Positions 21,393 through 32,820 are shown, counted from the stretch's first letter. The stretch is 64,000 nt of DNA from Cryptomeria japonica (GCF_030272615.1 NC_081413.1:165474580-165538579); one strand, 5' to 3'. Program-made: numbers and translations. Notes: generated by a model not told the origin, from the sequence alone.

Positions 21393-22920
21393 CAACAAAA
21401 TGTTAACTGTGAGCAAGCTTTTCCGTCAAATGCAAAAAGGCAACATCATCCACGTCATTGGGCCCACAGATACCTCCATGTCATCTATGGGTCCCAAGAA
21501 CGTCGGTTTTATGACATTTTGTACTTGAATGGTATGCCTTCAGGATCATGTAGGGGTATGTTGTTTTGGAGCCATAATAGCTACAACCTTTTTTTTTAAA
21601 TACGTGAAAAAAAAGTTAGACGCACATTGTAGTTTGTAAAACCAATGCCTCACTGCCTGTCGATTCACATGTCCATAAGGGCTAGACATTATACGATCCT
21701 CTCACATCATACGAACCTAGGGAAAAGGAAGATTTTGCAAGAGCAAGAGATTATTGTTTTTATTTGAAACTTTTTAAAGTTTACTTTTCCCAATGCTACA
21801 TAAATATCTATTTTAAAATAATATAATTCTTTTTGTGCCTTTTTATTATCCATTTATCTTTTTTATTAAGTTTGAACACTTGGTATTAGAGATTTTAATA
21901 ATTCTACATAATATATAATGATAATGAATATAATATATAAATAAAAATTATATGTTTGTTTTTAATTTTTAATTTATTTTAATAATTATATTGCATTATA
22001 ATATATCATATAAATAATTAATTTTTATATATATTATGTAGAAAAATAATAATATTATTCAACTTGTATAAATATCAAATAAATTTTTGATAAATATAAT
22101 TGCTTTTGAAATAATGATATTAATAATTATTATTCATAATAATTAATTAATTAGATTATGAATTGATTATTTTTAATTAGGTTTCATTTTTTATTGTATT
22201 TTTAAGTTTCATTTCATTTATAATTTTTTAAAATATTAAAAGTTAAAATTTAGCTTTAACAACCCTTAAGTCTATATGACTCCCTTACCGAATTCTACTA
22301 CAGAAACATTATTTAAAACGACAAAAAAGGGATTACACTCTTTGAAATGAAAACAAGTGGCTTCATAATTGCAGGAATCTTGTTCGCCTCATGATGAATT
22401 TAATATCTAAAGTTTTTAAAATAAAAAAAGTAGATGGCTTAAGATATGACAAATAATTTCAAGAATATTGTCAAACATCCAGTCTCTTCTATTGTTATTA
22501 TTTGAGATATAAATTCTAAGAATTTATTGTTCACATTCTCTAATAATAATGTTAAACACTTTATTATAGTCATATCCACTTTACTATTCAAATATTGAGT
22601 AGATACCTACAAATTAGGAGTTCAAACATTAAACATTTCAACATTTAAATATCTCACTAACTTGAGATTCTAATTATATTCGTTATTAATAAATATTTTA
22701 AATTAATATTTATATTGGTAGTAATTTTTTAATTTTAATTTAAAAATATTAAATATTTATTAGAAAATAAAAGAATCTAAATATTAAATTAAATTATGTA
22801 AAGATAGATTTAATATAATTTATTTGACTACTTTCATATACCCATAAGTCAATTTTCTCTTGACTACTTGCCTATCTTCAAACAAACTCATGATCGTGGA
22901 CTTGTCCCATTATCTCCCAT
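21393..22920. other. AT-rich gene-free stretch
   Basis: From about 21,770 to 22,860 the sequence is almost entirely A and T with runs of TAATTA, TTTTTAA and ATAT. I see no conserved reading frame, RNA gene or recognisable element ends. Confidence 0.6.

Positions 22921-22923
<3 letters not shown>

Positions 22924-22979
<56 letters not shown>
22924..22979. repeat. (CT)n-(TA)n compound microsatellite
   Basis: An uninterrupted CT run (22,924-22,955) passes directly into a TA run (22,955-22,979). It is embedded in a longer pyrimidine-rich tract. Confidence 0.95.
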
Positions 22980-23370
22980 TTCTCTCTCCCTTGCTCCATA
23001 TCTATTTGTCTACCTCTTTATCTTCCCATCCCCCTCTCTTTATATCTTCTTACATATCTCTCTCTTTATCACTTTATCTCTCCCTCTCCCTCTTCATTTA
23101 TATATCTTTACCTCCCCCTCTCTATCCTCTTATCTCTCTCCCTCTACCTCTATCTATTTGTCTCCCTCTTCCACCTGCTCTATCTTTTTCTTTTACCATA
23201 TCTTCCTTCCCCCCCTCTATCTCTAGACATGTCTCCCTCTCTTTATCCATACATCTCTCTGTCTCTCCCTCTCCTTCTTCCTATACCTCTTTAGCTAAAT
23301 CTCTAAACCTCTCTATCTCTATCTATATATTTTCTTCCATCTCTCCCTCTTTCTCTCTCACAAAAGAGAT
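22980..23370. repeat. Pyrimidine-rich degenerate CT tract
   Basis: About 390 bp of CTCTCCCTCT-like sequence on the plus strand with interspersed TAT. Open frames here on the plus strand are Ser/Leu/Pro/Tyr simple sequence and not genes. Probably a decayed extension of the neighbouring microsatellite. Confidence 0.85.
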
Positions 23371-24001
23371 ACAAACAGAGAGACAAGAAGAATTATCATA
23401 GGGCATTCTTAGTGAGAACATCTAGAATTTTCTATTTTGGAGAATGAAAACTATAGAAACATTTACATTAGATCATATTATCCTAATACCACTACATGAA
23501 TTTTTGTTATCCTTGTTCCCTTACTCATAGTCATATAGTTGGTTAGTTAGGGGTCTCATCAAAGAAAACATGACCCTCACAATATGATAGATTATACAAA
23601 TGTGATTATAAACATTGTTTGTCCTTCTAATAAGTAGATATAAAAAAATAAGGCAATTAAATTGCGCTAGTCTACCTCTTGTCATTTAATTCCACATGCA
23701 ATATTTTAGGTCCTTGTAAAAGATCGAGTCCATGCACGTGAAGATAAGATCCTCTTATGAAGTTGAAGAGGAGCAAAGAAAAGATTAGTTTGTAAAATAA
23801 GAAAGCTTTATTTGAGTCAATTCTAAAAATCTAGAGCATTAGTAAATGAATCCCTAAAATGTGACACGTTACCTTTCTATTCTCGATTATTAAACTAAGT
23901 GACACATTTAATTTAAAATTCACTTTAGGATCAATCATAGTTCATTACCTTAAGGTAGATATATTCATCATTACGATTAGTTAATAATCTTAAGAGAATT
24001 G

Positions 24002-24115
24002 GCCAATTAACTTGTCCTCTCCTATAAGATTTCAAGCCCAAGACTTCATAGATATCAAGCCAATAAACTTGTCCTCTACTATAAGATTTCAAACCCAAGA
24101 TTTCATAGATATCAA
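24002..24115. repeat. 57-bp tandem duplication
   Basis: Units 24,002-24,058 and 24,059-24,115 both read GCCAAT(T/A)AACTTGTCCTCT... and end ATAGATATCAA, with a few substitutions. The unit is a multiple of three and shows up as a repeated peptide in an open frame, but that frame has no other support as a gene. Confidence 0.88.
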
Positions 24116-24475
24116 GAATTTATTTGACTTACAAGCTGAAAATATTTTTCGCAATATGAAAAATTGTTCTATTTGTATCAAATTTGAACTATGTAATTTT
24201 GAATCAAGCCCATTAACCCATTTTTCCAATGTTTTTAATCTATTTTTAAACTACTTTAAAAAAAATAAAATTGAAATTTAGATTGATATGCTAAATAGCA
24301 GGCTTTCTGTAATGCTTATTTAATGTTGCTTGTCTGATAGTTACCCCTGCTTGTTCGTTATTGTTGTACCCTTTGTATTATGAAACATGACATGGCATTA
24401 AAAAGGCCCTCATAACTGTCACCATTGTCTCTGTTCTCCACTACTTGCTTACTGGGGCAATGGGCTCAGCAATAA

Positions 24476-25130
24476 TATCTTCCCCCACAAATGTACAAAC
24501 AAAAATTCAATTCTATCACTGTAAATGGCTTTATTATCTGGTGCAATGAGACCTCCTTTCAAAGTTTATCACATCTATTAAATATATTGAATTTTTATAG
24601 TTCATATTGTTGAGTGTAATTGATTTCTGAATTCAATTGTGTGAGATTTTTTTGCATCAACATTTAGATTATGATCTATTACAATAGACTCACCAATCAA
24701 ATCTTTCTTCACAAATGTACGAACAAAATTTAATTTTATCACTACAAACGACTTTATTTCAGTAGTTAGCAATTGGATCACCAATAAAATCCTTCCCCAC
24801 AAATGTACTATAAAAATTCAATACTAACACTGTAAACAGCCATATAATTCAATGAATTCTATAAATCATTCTGGTGCAATGAACCCCCCTTCAATGTTTA
24901 TTGTCTCTTGGAGTTCAGGGACATCCATGGCATCTCAGATTTTCATATTATTGAGTGTAACTGATTTTTAGATTTAATTGTGAAAATTTTATCATCAATG
25001 TTTCGGATCATCATCAGATAATTGATATTTGAATTCAATTATATGAAAATTTTATCAATAACATTTTAGATCTGTGATCCATCATCAATATAACAGCTAT
25101 AAGTGCAGTCCTAGGTGTAGAGTCTTCACC
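24476..25130. repeat. Degenerate tandem array, three diverged units
   Basis: A block starting (C)TTC(C/T)(C)CACAAATGTAC and passing through AAAATT(C/T)AATTxTATCACT recurs at about 24,480, 24,703 and 24,793. A second block, TTGAGTGTAA(T/C)TGATTT, recurs at about 24,608 and 24,953. The phrase CTGGTGCAATGA follows the first and third units. Units are well diverged and of unequal length. No coding potential. Confidence 0.65.
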
Positions 25131-25280
25131 AATAATTTTCATTAACATTAAAAGAAATTAAATGCCGTGAAAGGGAGAGCATGAGTGTGAGATGATTAAG
25201 CCATTGTCAGAGTGAGACAAAGGCGTGAAGGTACTTTAATGGGCCACTGGACTCTCTACCATGTACTAGTACCCACTAAC

Positions 25281-25348
25281 TGAAATCTGCATTAGGAATT
25301 AAACAGAACATTCCTGAAATCTGCATTAGGAATTAAACAGAACATTCC
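25281..25348. repeat. Perfect 34-bp tandem duplication
   Basis: TGAAATCTGCATTAGG... (34 bp) is repeated without mismatch at 25,281-25,314 and 25,315-25,348. Its perfection contrasts with the decay of neighbouring repeats, so it is recent. Confidence 0.95.
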
Positions 25349-26629
25349 TGCAACTATTCAGAAATCAGCTTTTGGAAGGTTTTTAATAAACTTCACAAGA
25401 TAAAACAATTCATGGGCCCAAAACATCAATGTTGTTCTTATATGGGTTGGGCCAGGGAAAAAGTTATGATAGGCATTCCAAAATATTTCAGTAGTTTGTT
25501 GGAATTGATGGTCCTATTAAACTGGTTTTCTATATTTTTATCATTTGGTAGTTTAGTTTAATTGATATTGTTACTAAGTTTACAAGAAAATTGGTGCAGG
25601 TAAGATTGATTTTTAACTGTTTTCTATATTTCTATTATTTGGTAGTTTATCTAATTAATATTGTTATTAAATTTAAAAGAAAATTAGTTCAGGCAAGAGT
25701 TATTTTTAACTGTTTTTCAATTTTCAAATAATTAGATTAAATGTTTTAATGTAATTAAGTGGGCCTGGTGAGTATTATTTTGATGAAGGATATTATATCA
25801 TTCATGAGTTTGTTTATCTATTTGATAGGGGAATACAATTCTATGTCGATGTCTCTTTCATTAAGAGTTAAGGAATGAGACATACTCATTTGAGAAATGT
25901 GTCTGGAGTACTATCTCCGCACCATCTCTTATACTATACTTCTAAAACTTTGAACCTTCATAGATTACGTAATCAAGAAACATATCATTACTTTCACCCT
26001 TATCAATTATATTCATCAATTAAATATTATTTAAACAATATATGAATTATATATCAAGAAAAATACATATTTTCTCAGATTAAATCAGCATTCTCTTTTT
26101 CTTTCTTCTGCCACATCGAGCTTAAAGTTAAACCAGCCACCTGCAAATCCTCACAACCCTAGTTATGGCGGTTTGTGAGAATGAAGTTCATGTGGGAGTG
26201 GGAAGACTAAACCATTAATTAGGCAAGTTCTGAAACATTAAATTACTTTCATTGCAATTCATATCATTGGCACGACCAATGCTTTTAGTTCCACTGTATT
26301 CTCTGAATTTAGCAATTAAGGATCTAAATTGCAGCTGTGCATTTGTAGCTATTTCATAACTTCATTCTCTTGCCCGGGGGACACCACAAACAAAAACAAA
26401 ACATGAAAAAACTTCGCCCTTCTCTCTTCAATGCCATGCAAGCTTCTCAACAACAAATTTCAACTGTCACGTTTTATGGATTCATTGCTCAAACATAATT
26501 TTATAAGTATAAATTTAAATGTGAGTAAATTTCAAAGTCTAAGATCCTTACAAAAAATGCCAAAAAAAAAAAAGTTTCTTTTATAGTACATGATGTCCTG
26601 CGGTTTGTATATGGGTTTACAAATGTCTT

Positions 26630-26755
26630 ATAGTAATATGGGAGTACTCTTTGTTGGAGGCACCTAATAGTAATATGGGACTACCTCATACTCCTTGTGG
26701 GAGACACCTAAGAGCAATATGAGACTACCTCATACTCCTTGTAGTAGACACCTAA
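26630..26755. repeat. Minisatellite of about 45 bp units in copy 1
   Basis: Three imperfect units built on AATATGGGACTACCTCATACT followed by CCTTGTGGGAGACACCTAA. Copy 2 of the larger unit has about four such units (32,430-32,590), so unit number changed after the duplication. Confidence 0.75.
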
Positions 26756-26794
26756 CTATACTACAAATGAGGGATACATACCTTACCCATTGTG

Positions 26795-26849
26795 GAATTT
26801 GAGCTTGTGACCTCTCTTTCAAGAGCACAAGTTTTCCACCTTTAGGCCA
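26795..26849 (-). repeat. tRNA-like SINE head, copy 1
   Basis: The minus strand reads TGGCCTAAAGGTGG (A-box-like, 26,849-26,836) and GGTCACAAGCTCAAATTC (B-box-like, 26,812-26,795). The order and spacing fit an internal pol III promoter of a tRNA-derived SINE. The B box resembles GGTTCGAATCC with several changes. There is no acceptor-stem pairing, so it is not a tRNA gene. Confidence 0.55.
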
Positions 26850-26988
26850 ACTCAAGTTCTATTACAACAAGTAACATTACAACATGGTTGTTTTTTTGTC
26901 TTGTCCATCTCACATGTGACAACTTATCATATGCATGGTCCACACTACATTAGTTTTTTTTATCTTTCTATGATTAGAATTTAGTGCA

Positions 26989-27058
26989 ATCTAATTTTCA
27001 AATAATTTGGTTAAATGTTTTAGTATTAGTGGGCCTCATGAATATCTTTTTGTTGGAA
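26989..27058. repeat. Start of copy 2 of the 1.25-kb unit
   Basis: TTTTCAAATAATTTGGTTAAATG and TATTAGTGGGCCT match 25,716-25,790 of copy 1. Homology stops near 27,058 and resumes at 31,576, so about 4.5 kb was inserted here. Confidence 0.7.
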
Positions 27059-28584
27059 ATTCATCAAGTGGAAGTGTTCTAAGAGGATTCAAATAACTAA
27101 ATCCATGATCACAATAGCTTGGAAGAATCCAAAGCATAATATCGCTTATATTAATATGTATTTTCTTATTTTATTATCCTTTTGAGAGAAAAATGTTATA
27201 TTTTACTATTGTATTCGTTGACTTAAGAATAGAGGAAATTAAAAAAATCATATTAAATCAATAGTAAAATGTTATATTTCACTATTGTATTCTAGATTTC
27301 CAAAAGAAAAAAGTGGCTACTTAAGACCCCATTTGGCCACCCATCTCCATGCACTTACCCAATTTGATATGCTCATTGTAAACAAATTTAATGTTAAATT
27401 ATATTAGAATGTTGACTAACTTAATAATTAGTGAAGTCTATTGATGTTGTTGAAGATGATCATGAGTTGTCATTCAAGATGACAACTGTGACTAGTTGTT
27501 GTTGAAGATGACAACCAATTATTATTGAAGATGACAATCAATTGCTAGCGAAGATGATAGAGTTGTTGATAAAGATGTGTTTATGCACTTTCTAGCTTGT
27601 TGGAATTTTGGATGAAGTTAAAAATAGTAAATTCTATTTTAGGCATGTTTCTAGCAATTTGGGATCGTATTAAGAAGCAAAAACTAGTTGTTTCTTTAAA
27701 CACCCTATATTTTGGTCTTATTTTAGATTTATTCACCCAATGTTAAAGATCATATATAGGTGTTTTATATAGACCATTTTTAATTATTTTTTTGAATTAT
27801 TTTTTAGGATATTAAATTCTATATCAATGACATTATTTTTATGTTTGTATGTAAGTAGAGTAAGATGTTTTTTGTAAGAAAAAAATAGTTGCAAAAGAAG
27901 AAGTTTTTAGGGAGCAAAATTTAGATTATACTCAAACTCATGGAGTTCATTTTTAAGAATTTTAAAAAAAAATTATTTTGTTGTGTTAATTTTTTTTTCT
28001 GCGACTCTTATCCCATATTAGAAGTATCTAACATTCATATGAAAGTAATAGGTAGGTATATAGGACACACTACAAAGAGATGTGAATGTACAACCAACAT
28101 GAGATAAAAGAGATGTAATCAAATATATGCTCAAAGGAAACTATAAGGACAAGCACATGATGCAAGTACAAACTACCCAAATAGATATCTGGCTAATTAA
28201 GATTATCATCTCCTAGGTGCATATAATGTAGTAAAGTGAAACTAAATGTAAGAAACTAAAATAATAAACCAACATTATTTAAAGATAGATCTTAATTCAT
28301 TCACACATCATCTAGGATTATCAAGGAAAAGTCACATGAGAGCATCATAACAACATTGCAAAGTGTGTTAATTGCATCACCAATTTAGTCATCATTCTAG
28401 ACTTATTGCATGTTTGTCTGTTGTCTTTGATATTGATTCATCATTATTAAATAATTTCACCTAGGGGTTCTGACCAAAGACGAATAAATCTTACTTAGTA
28501 ATTTCCAAAATGATATCTCTCGACATCACCCCTCTTTGGACATAGGTATATCAGATTGAGTTGAATTACTTTAAGTTGACACAT

Positions 28585-28665
28585 TTTAGACATATCATTT
28601 GCATTGGAGAAGCTCATATCCATATTTCAGACATGTCATTTGCATTGGAGAAGCTCAAATCCACA
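28585..28665. repeat. Tandem duplication of about 40 bp
   Basis: TTT(A)AGACAT(A)TCATTTGC... through GCATTGGAGAAGCTCA occurs twice in a row (28,585-28,624 and 28,625-28,665) with a few substitutions. Confidence 0.85.
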
Positions 28666-28904
28666 TACCAATTTGTCTTCCATAGGCATGACCTCAAAGT
28701 TAACAAAAAAATTTATTATATTGAGATTATAGTCTAACAAAACTAAATTTATTGAGACAATGACAACCATTCCTTCATCGAAACTAACATTGAATCCATT
28801 CATGTGTATTCATTTGATTATCACATCAATATTTATATTACACTATAAATCTATGATTCTCGACTCTAAATTTTGTAATTTTATTAATTTTAATCATGTG
28901 TGTA

Positions 28905-28990
28905 TGCATATATGTATTAAAGACATATCTGTCTATCTATGCAATATACCTATACATACACACATATATGTATATATGTATACACACACC
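28905..28990. repeat. TA/CA-rich simple sequence
   Basis: Alternating pyrimidine-purine sequence including CACACATATATGTATATATG and TACACACACC. A decayed microsatellite. Confidence 0.75.
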
Positions 28991-29373
28991 ATCAGTGGCT
29001 AAAAAAGCCCACACCCTCATTGATTCAACCAATTATTAGTAGATTAAAGTGTTCATGTTTATAAAGGTGAAACACAAACTTAAACAAAATCTTTGATCTT
29101 TGGACAAATTGCATGACTTATTGAGTATTTCCATATTTTATTACATTTTCTAGAATTTCATCTTTCTTAATTCTACCTTTGAAGGTCGGCACACTTATTT
29201 TCATATAGAACTCCTTTAAAGAGCTCACATTTCTTCAATTTTGTCTATCTTGGGGTTTTAGTATTTTGCTATTGTTTAGATGTTTCTCTTGTTTAATGGT
29301 TTAAGATTCATTGTCGTGTACCTTTTTGACATAGATGTTATTTTTGATAAATTCTGAAATATAATTTGAAATT

Positions 29374-31065
29374 TTGATATTAAAAATTTGTTTGCCTAAA
29401 AACCTTGGGGGCACAGGCATTAGGAGTCTGGAAAGTCAAAATTTAGCCTTGGGTGCTAAGTTGGTTTGGAAATTGTATGAGAGACCATTCTCCTTTTGGG
29501 CACAAATTATGTTTGCTAAATATTTAAATAATGGACCAAGAGAATATGTTTTTCAAGTTTCTAATTTACCGTTTGGTTCAGCTATTTGGAATTTTCTATG
29601 TAAATGTAGATCAGTGATTTTGCCTCATCTCTCATGGATTGTTCATAATGGTAGAAAGGTAAGGTTTTGGGAGGAAGTTTGGAATGGACATCCCCCTCTA
29701 GTGAACTCGAGGGATTGGTCTCCTTTAATTTCCACTCTTTCTTCCCTTTGGGGTGTCTTTGTGGCTGATTATTTTGAAATTGAGTATAGTGGGAATCTTA
29801 AGGTGGCAAAATGGAAATCAATTGAGTGTTTAGATATTGATCAAAATGTAAAATTGGAATATGAAAAGATGTTGGCGGAGAGAGTAATAATTCTTTCTGA
29901 TGCTGACGCTGAGCTTATCTGGACAAGGAATATCTCTGGTAAGTACACAGTTAAGGATGGCTATAATTCTCTCTTGGTTGCTAGAGATTTATCTACTTGG
30001 CCATACAAGCTATTTTGGCATATGGCTTGCCTCCCAAAGGCTGGTGCTTTTGCTTGGTTAGCAGTGCAGGACAGGGTCCTTACAGGTTTGAGGTTGGACA
30101 GGTTGGGTATTACTGCAGTATTTTCTTATGTATTTTGTAATAAAAATTTAGAATCCTCTGCACACTTGTTTCTTCACTGTGATTTTGCCTATGCTTGTTG
30201 GCAGTGGTTGTTTGAAAAGCTTAATCTTTCCTTTGTTATTGGTAAGGATCTCCTTTCCCACTTTAGAGCCCGACCTCTCTTGTTTGCCTCATCTTTCTAT
30301 GCATGTCTTTGGATTATTTCTCCATCTATTGTGCTTTGGAATATTTGGTTAGAGCGTAATAATAGGATTTTTAAACAAACAAGTTCTTCCTTGGCTGAGG
30401 TTTTATTGAGGATTGAATCTTCCATCTCTGAAGTTGCTTTGTCTTTTATCTATAAGAATTTGGATACCCTTACCTCTTTTTCTCATTGGGATGGTAGGGT
30501 AACTCGAGTTTGGAGAATGCTATTAGTCTTACCTTCTCATGGATCTATTTTAAATAAGACTAATGCTATACGTAAGAGAAATTTTTCTTGTTGGAAACCT
30601 CCTCTGCAAGGGCACTTTAAATTGAATTTTGATGGAGCTTCTCATGGGAACCCTGGCCTGGCAGGGGTAGGTATGGTAATTTATGATCATAAGGTAAGAT
30701 TTATTCAGGCTCGTTGTCATGCGATTGGTTTCAAGTCTAACAATTGTGCAGAATTCTTTGCTTTGTCCTTTGGTTTGGATATGGCTATATCTTTGGGAAT
30801 TAATGACTTGATAATTGAGGGTGATTCTATGGTTATTATTCAAAGTGTCATGAAAAAGAAGTCGAATTGTTGGCAATTACAATATATACTTGATCATATT
30901 TTGCAAAAATTAGACTTTTTTTATTCCTTCTTGATTTCCCACTATTATAGGGAAGTGAATAAGATTGCAGATTTCTTGGCTAATTTAGCCATTGACAGTG
31001 ATGCTAATATGCGGGAGGTAAGTGTGGATGAGATCCCTTCCTTGGTTTTGGAATTTTTGAAGTAA
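29374..31065 (+). CDS. L1-type LINE ORF2 C-terminal part: RT end, zf-RVT and RNase H
   Basis: A 563-codon open frame. Residues 5-50 (CLPKNLGGTGIRSLESQNLALGAKLVWKL) are the region just after the RT palm/thumb in plant L1 elements. Residues about 175-285 form the zf-RVT region (LIWTRNISGKYTVKDGYNSL ... ACLPKAGAFAWLAVQDRVLT ... AHLFLHCDFAYACWQWL); the first Cys of the usual CxxC is Tyr (YVFC). Residues about 415-540 form RNase H: NFDGASHGNPG, NNCAEFFAL, IIEGDSMVI and NKIADFLANLA, with all four acidic residues. The frame begins with TTG at 29,374, an in-frame TAA lies at 29,362, and no RT catalytic motif is upstream, so this is a 5'-truncated copy whose remaining frame is fully open. Confidence 0.9.
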   Translation: MILKICLPKNLGGTGIRSLESQNLALGAKLVWKLYERPFSFWAQIMFAKYLNNGPREYVFQVSNLPFGSAIWNFLCKCRSVILPHLSWIVHNGRKVRFWEEVWNGHPPLVNSRDWSPLISTLSSLWGVFVADYFEIEYSGNLKVAKWKSIECLDIDQNVKLEYEKMLAERVIILSDADAELIWTRNISGKYTVKDGYNSLLVARDLSTWPYKLFWHMACLPKAGAFAWLAVQDRVLTGLRLDRLGITAVFSYVFCNKNLESSAHLFLHCDFAYACWQWLFEKLNLSFVIGKDLLSHFRARPLLFASSFYACLWIISPSIVLWNIWLERNNRIFKQTSSSLAEVLLRIESSISEVALSFIYKNLDTLTSFSHWDGRVTRVWRMLLVLPSHGSILNKTNAIRKRNFSCWKPPLQGHFKLNFDGASHGNPGLAGVGMVIYDHKVRFIQARCHAIGFKSNNCAEFFALSFGLDMAISLGINDLIIEGDSMVIIQSVMKKKSNCWQLQYILDHILQKLDFFYSFLISHYYREVNKIADFLANLAIDSDANMREVSVDEIPSLVLEFLK

Positions 31066-31562
31066 AGAAGGGCATAGTTGTTGTCTTCATCAACCTCCTT
31101 ATTTGGTGTGGCTTTTCTTTGGTGTGGGTTCTGCTATGCTTGATCACAATGTTTATTTTGACAGGGTGTCTAATTATGGTTTCATTTCTGCTATGTGGTA
31201 TCATTCTAACTAGTGGTTGGAGAATTGTGTTTCATAGACAAGGGTGGTTCAGACTAGTGTTTTTTGGTAGCAATGGATATGCATCCTTCAGTGATCAAAC
31301 TTTAATCTTCCTTCTATATGCTTCTATTGGCGGCTTCCTTTATATCTAATGCGGCTTATGAAATTGGGATGGGTTTTTTGATGTACTATGCCAATGGGCA
31401 TTTGGTATTGGGTAGAATAGGCTTGTGTTACTTAAGCAATACTAAAGGGTTTTCTTACTGGTTCTTTCCCTTCAGTGCTTTTTGAACCAAATACTGTAAA
31501 AAAACTTTTAAAATTTAATATAGTTCAGTGGTTCTATCCACTTTTATCAAAAAAATAAATAA
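31066..31562 (+). mobile_element. LINE 3' UTR and A-rich tail
   Basis: After the stop codon about 470 bp without long frames lead to CTTTTATCAAAAAAATAAATAAAAATT, an A-rich end of the type seen at plant L1 insertions. Homology to copy 2 of the 1.25-kb unit resumes just after it. The bases following the tail (TATTATTTTGATGAAG, 31,579-31,594) resemble 27,043-27,058 and may be one half of an imperfect target-site duplication. Confidence 0.7.
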
Positions 31563-31575
31563 AAATTATCGAAAT

Positions 31576-32820
31576 TATTATTATTTTGATGAAGATATTA
31601 TACCATTCATGATTTTTTTTTTCTATATAATGGGAAATACAATTTTATTTCGATGCCTCTTTCACTAAGAGTTAAAAAATGAGAGATATTCCATTTGACA
31701 AAATTGCATCAAGCACAATCCCCTCATCATTTCTTATATTATACTTCTGAAAACTTAAACCTTCATAGATAACATAATCAAGCAACATACGATCACGCTC
31801 TCCAATTATATTTATCTATAAAATATTATTTAAATATATAAAAATATACTACAGAATTAATCAACATTCTCTCTTTTCCTTTCTTTGGCCACATCGAGCT
31901 TAAAGTTAAGCTAACCACCTCGAAATCCTCAGGACCGTAGTAAACCATATTTAAGATGGTTTGTGAGAATGAAGCTCATGTGGGAGTGGGAAGATTGGTT
32001 AAGTGGTCGAAATTCATGAAGTTATTTAGTAGAGGACTAAACCATTTATTAGGCAAGTTCTAAAACATTAAATTAAATATCATTGTCAAGATCAATGCTT
32101 TTAGTTCTACCGTATTCTCTGAAAAGCAATTAAGGATCTAAATTGTAGTTGCATCTCCTTTGTATCTATTTCATAACGTCATTCTCAAACAAAAACAAGA
32201 CAAAAAAACTTTTCCCTTCTCTCTTCAATACCATGCAAGCTTCTCAACAACTTATTTCATGTAAAAAATTATCAAGCATTCACGTTGGATGGATTCATGG
32301 ATCAAATATAAGTTTAAATGTGAGTGAATTTCAAAGTCTAAGAGTCTCACATAAAACATAATAAAAGAAAGTTTCTTTTATAGTTTACGATGTCGTGCGA
32401 TCTGTATATGGGTCTACTGATGTCTTGTAACAATATGGGACTATCTCATACTTCTTGCGGAAGGCACCTAATAGCAATATGGGAGTACCATGTACTCCTT
32501 GCAGGAGGCACCTAATAATAATATGGGACTGCATCGTACTCCTTGCATAAGGCACCTAATAGCAATATGGAATAACCATGTACTCCCTGCACCTACCTGC
32601 GCTACAAATGGGGCATACATACCTTATCCATCATGAGATTTGAACTCGTGACCTCTTTCAAGAGCATAAGTTCTCCATTTCTAGGTCAACTCGGGTTATA
32701 TTACAACAAGCAACATTACAACATGGTTGTTTTTTTGTCTTGTCCATCACACATGTCAATCAATTTTTCCTCTCACATGTGGCAAATTATCATATGCATG
32801 GTCCACACTAGTTAGTTAAT
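31576..32820. repeat. Copy 2 (main part) of the 1.25-kb unit
   Basis: Partner of 25,780-26,950. It has an additional segment (around 31,995-32,040) absent in copy 1 and one more minisatellite unit. It ends near GGTCCACACTA, the same point as copy 1. Confidence 0.8.
32637..32688 (-). repeat. tRNA-like SINE head, copy 2
   Basis: The minus strand reads TGACCTAGAAATGG (A-box-like, 32,688-32,675) and GGTCACGAGTTCAAATC (B-box-like, 32,653-32,637). The B box is closer to the GGTTCGAATCC consensus than in copy 1. The SINE was probably already present in the unit before it duplicated. Confidence 0.6.

Larger units (their letters stand above)
25716..26950. repeat. 1.25-kb tandem unit, copy 1
   Basis: Aligns with 26,989-27,058 plus 31,576-32,820. 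Shared blocks include TTTCAAATAATT(A/T)G, ATTATTTTGATGAAG, CCACATCGAGCTTAAAGTTAA, GTTTGTGAGAATGAAG, GTGGGAGTGGGAAGA, CATGCAAGCTTCTCAACAAC and ACATGGTTGTTTTTTTGTCT. By eye identity is high but clearly below that of the LTR pairs. The unit includes a minisatellite and a tRNA-like head. Copy 2 follows almost at once, so this is a tandem duplication. Confidence 0.8.
27059..29373. other. AT-rich part of the insertion; no gene found
   Basis: Holds a GAAGATGACAA-type short repeat (27,465-27,570), a duplicated block of about 40 bp (28,585-28,665) and TA/CA-rich simple sequence (28,905-28,990). I could not read LINE ORF1, endonuclease or the RT catalytic core here, so it is either non-LINE DNA or a LINE 5' part decayed beyond recognition. 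Confidence 0.45.

Noticed and set aside
22860-23401. Two plus-strand open frames of 144 and 177 codons
   Set aside because: They are Ser/Leu/Pro/Tyr simple sequence produced by the CT-rich tract and TA microsatellite; no coding signature.
26795-26849. A tRNA gene on the minus strand
   Set aside because: A and B boxes are present, but no cloverleaf arms or anticodon loop could be paired; a SINE head fits better.
30550-30876. 108-codon antisense frame inside the LINE
   Set aside because: A shadow of the RNase H domain in the sense frame, which carries the conserved residues.
25716-32820. The 1.25-kb copies as LTRs of one element with a 4.6-kb interior
   Set aside because: The start of copy 2 (26,989-27,058) lies before the inserted DNA, copies lack TG...CA ends, and no PBS or PPT adjoins; an interrupted tandem duplication explains it better.
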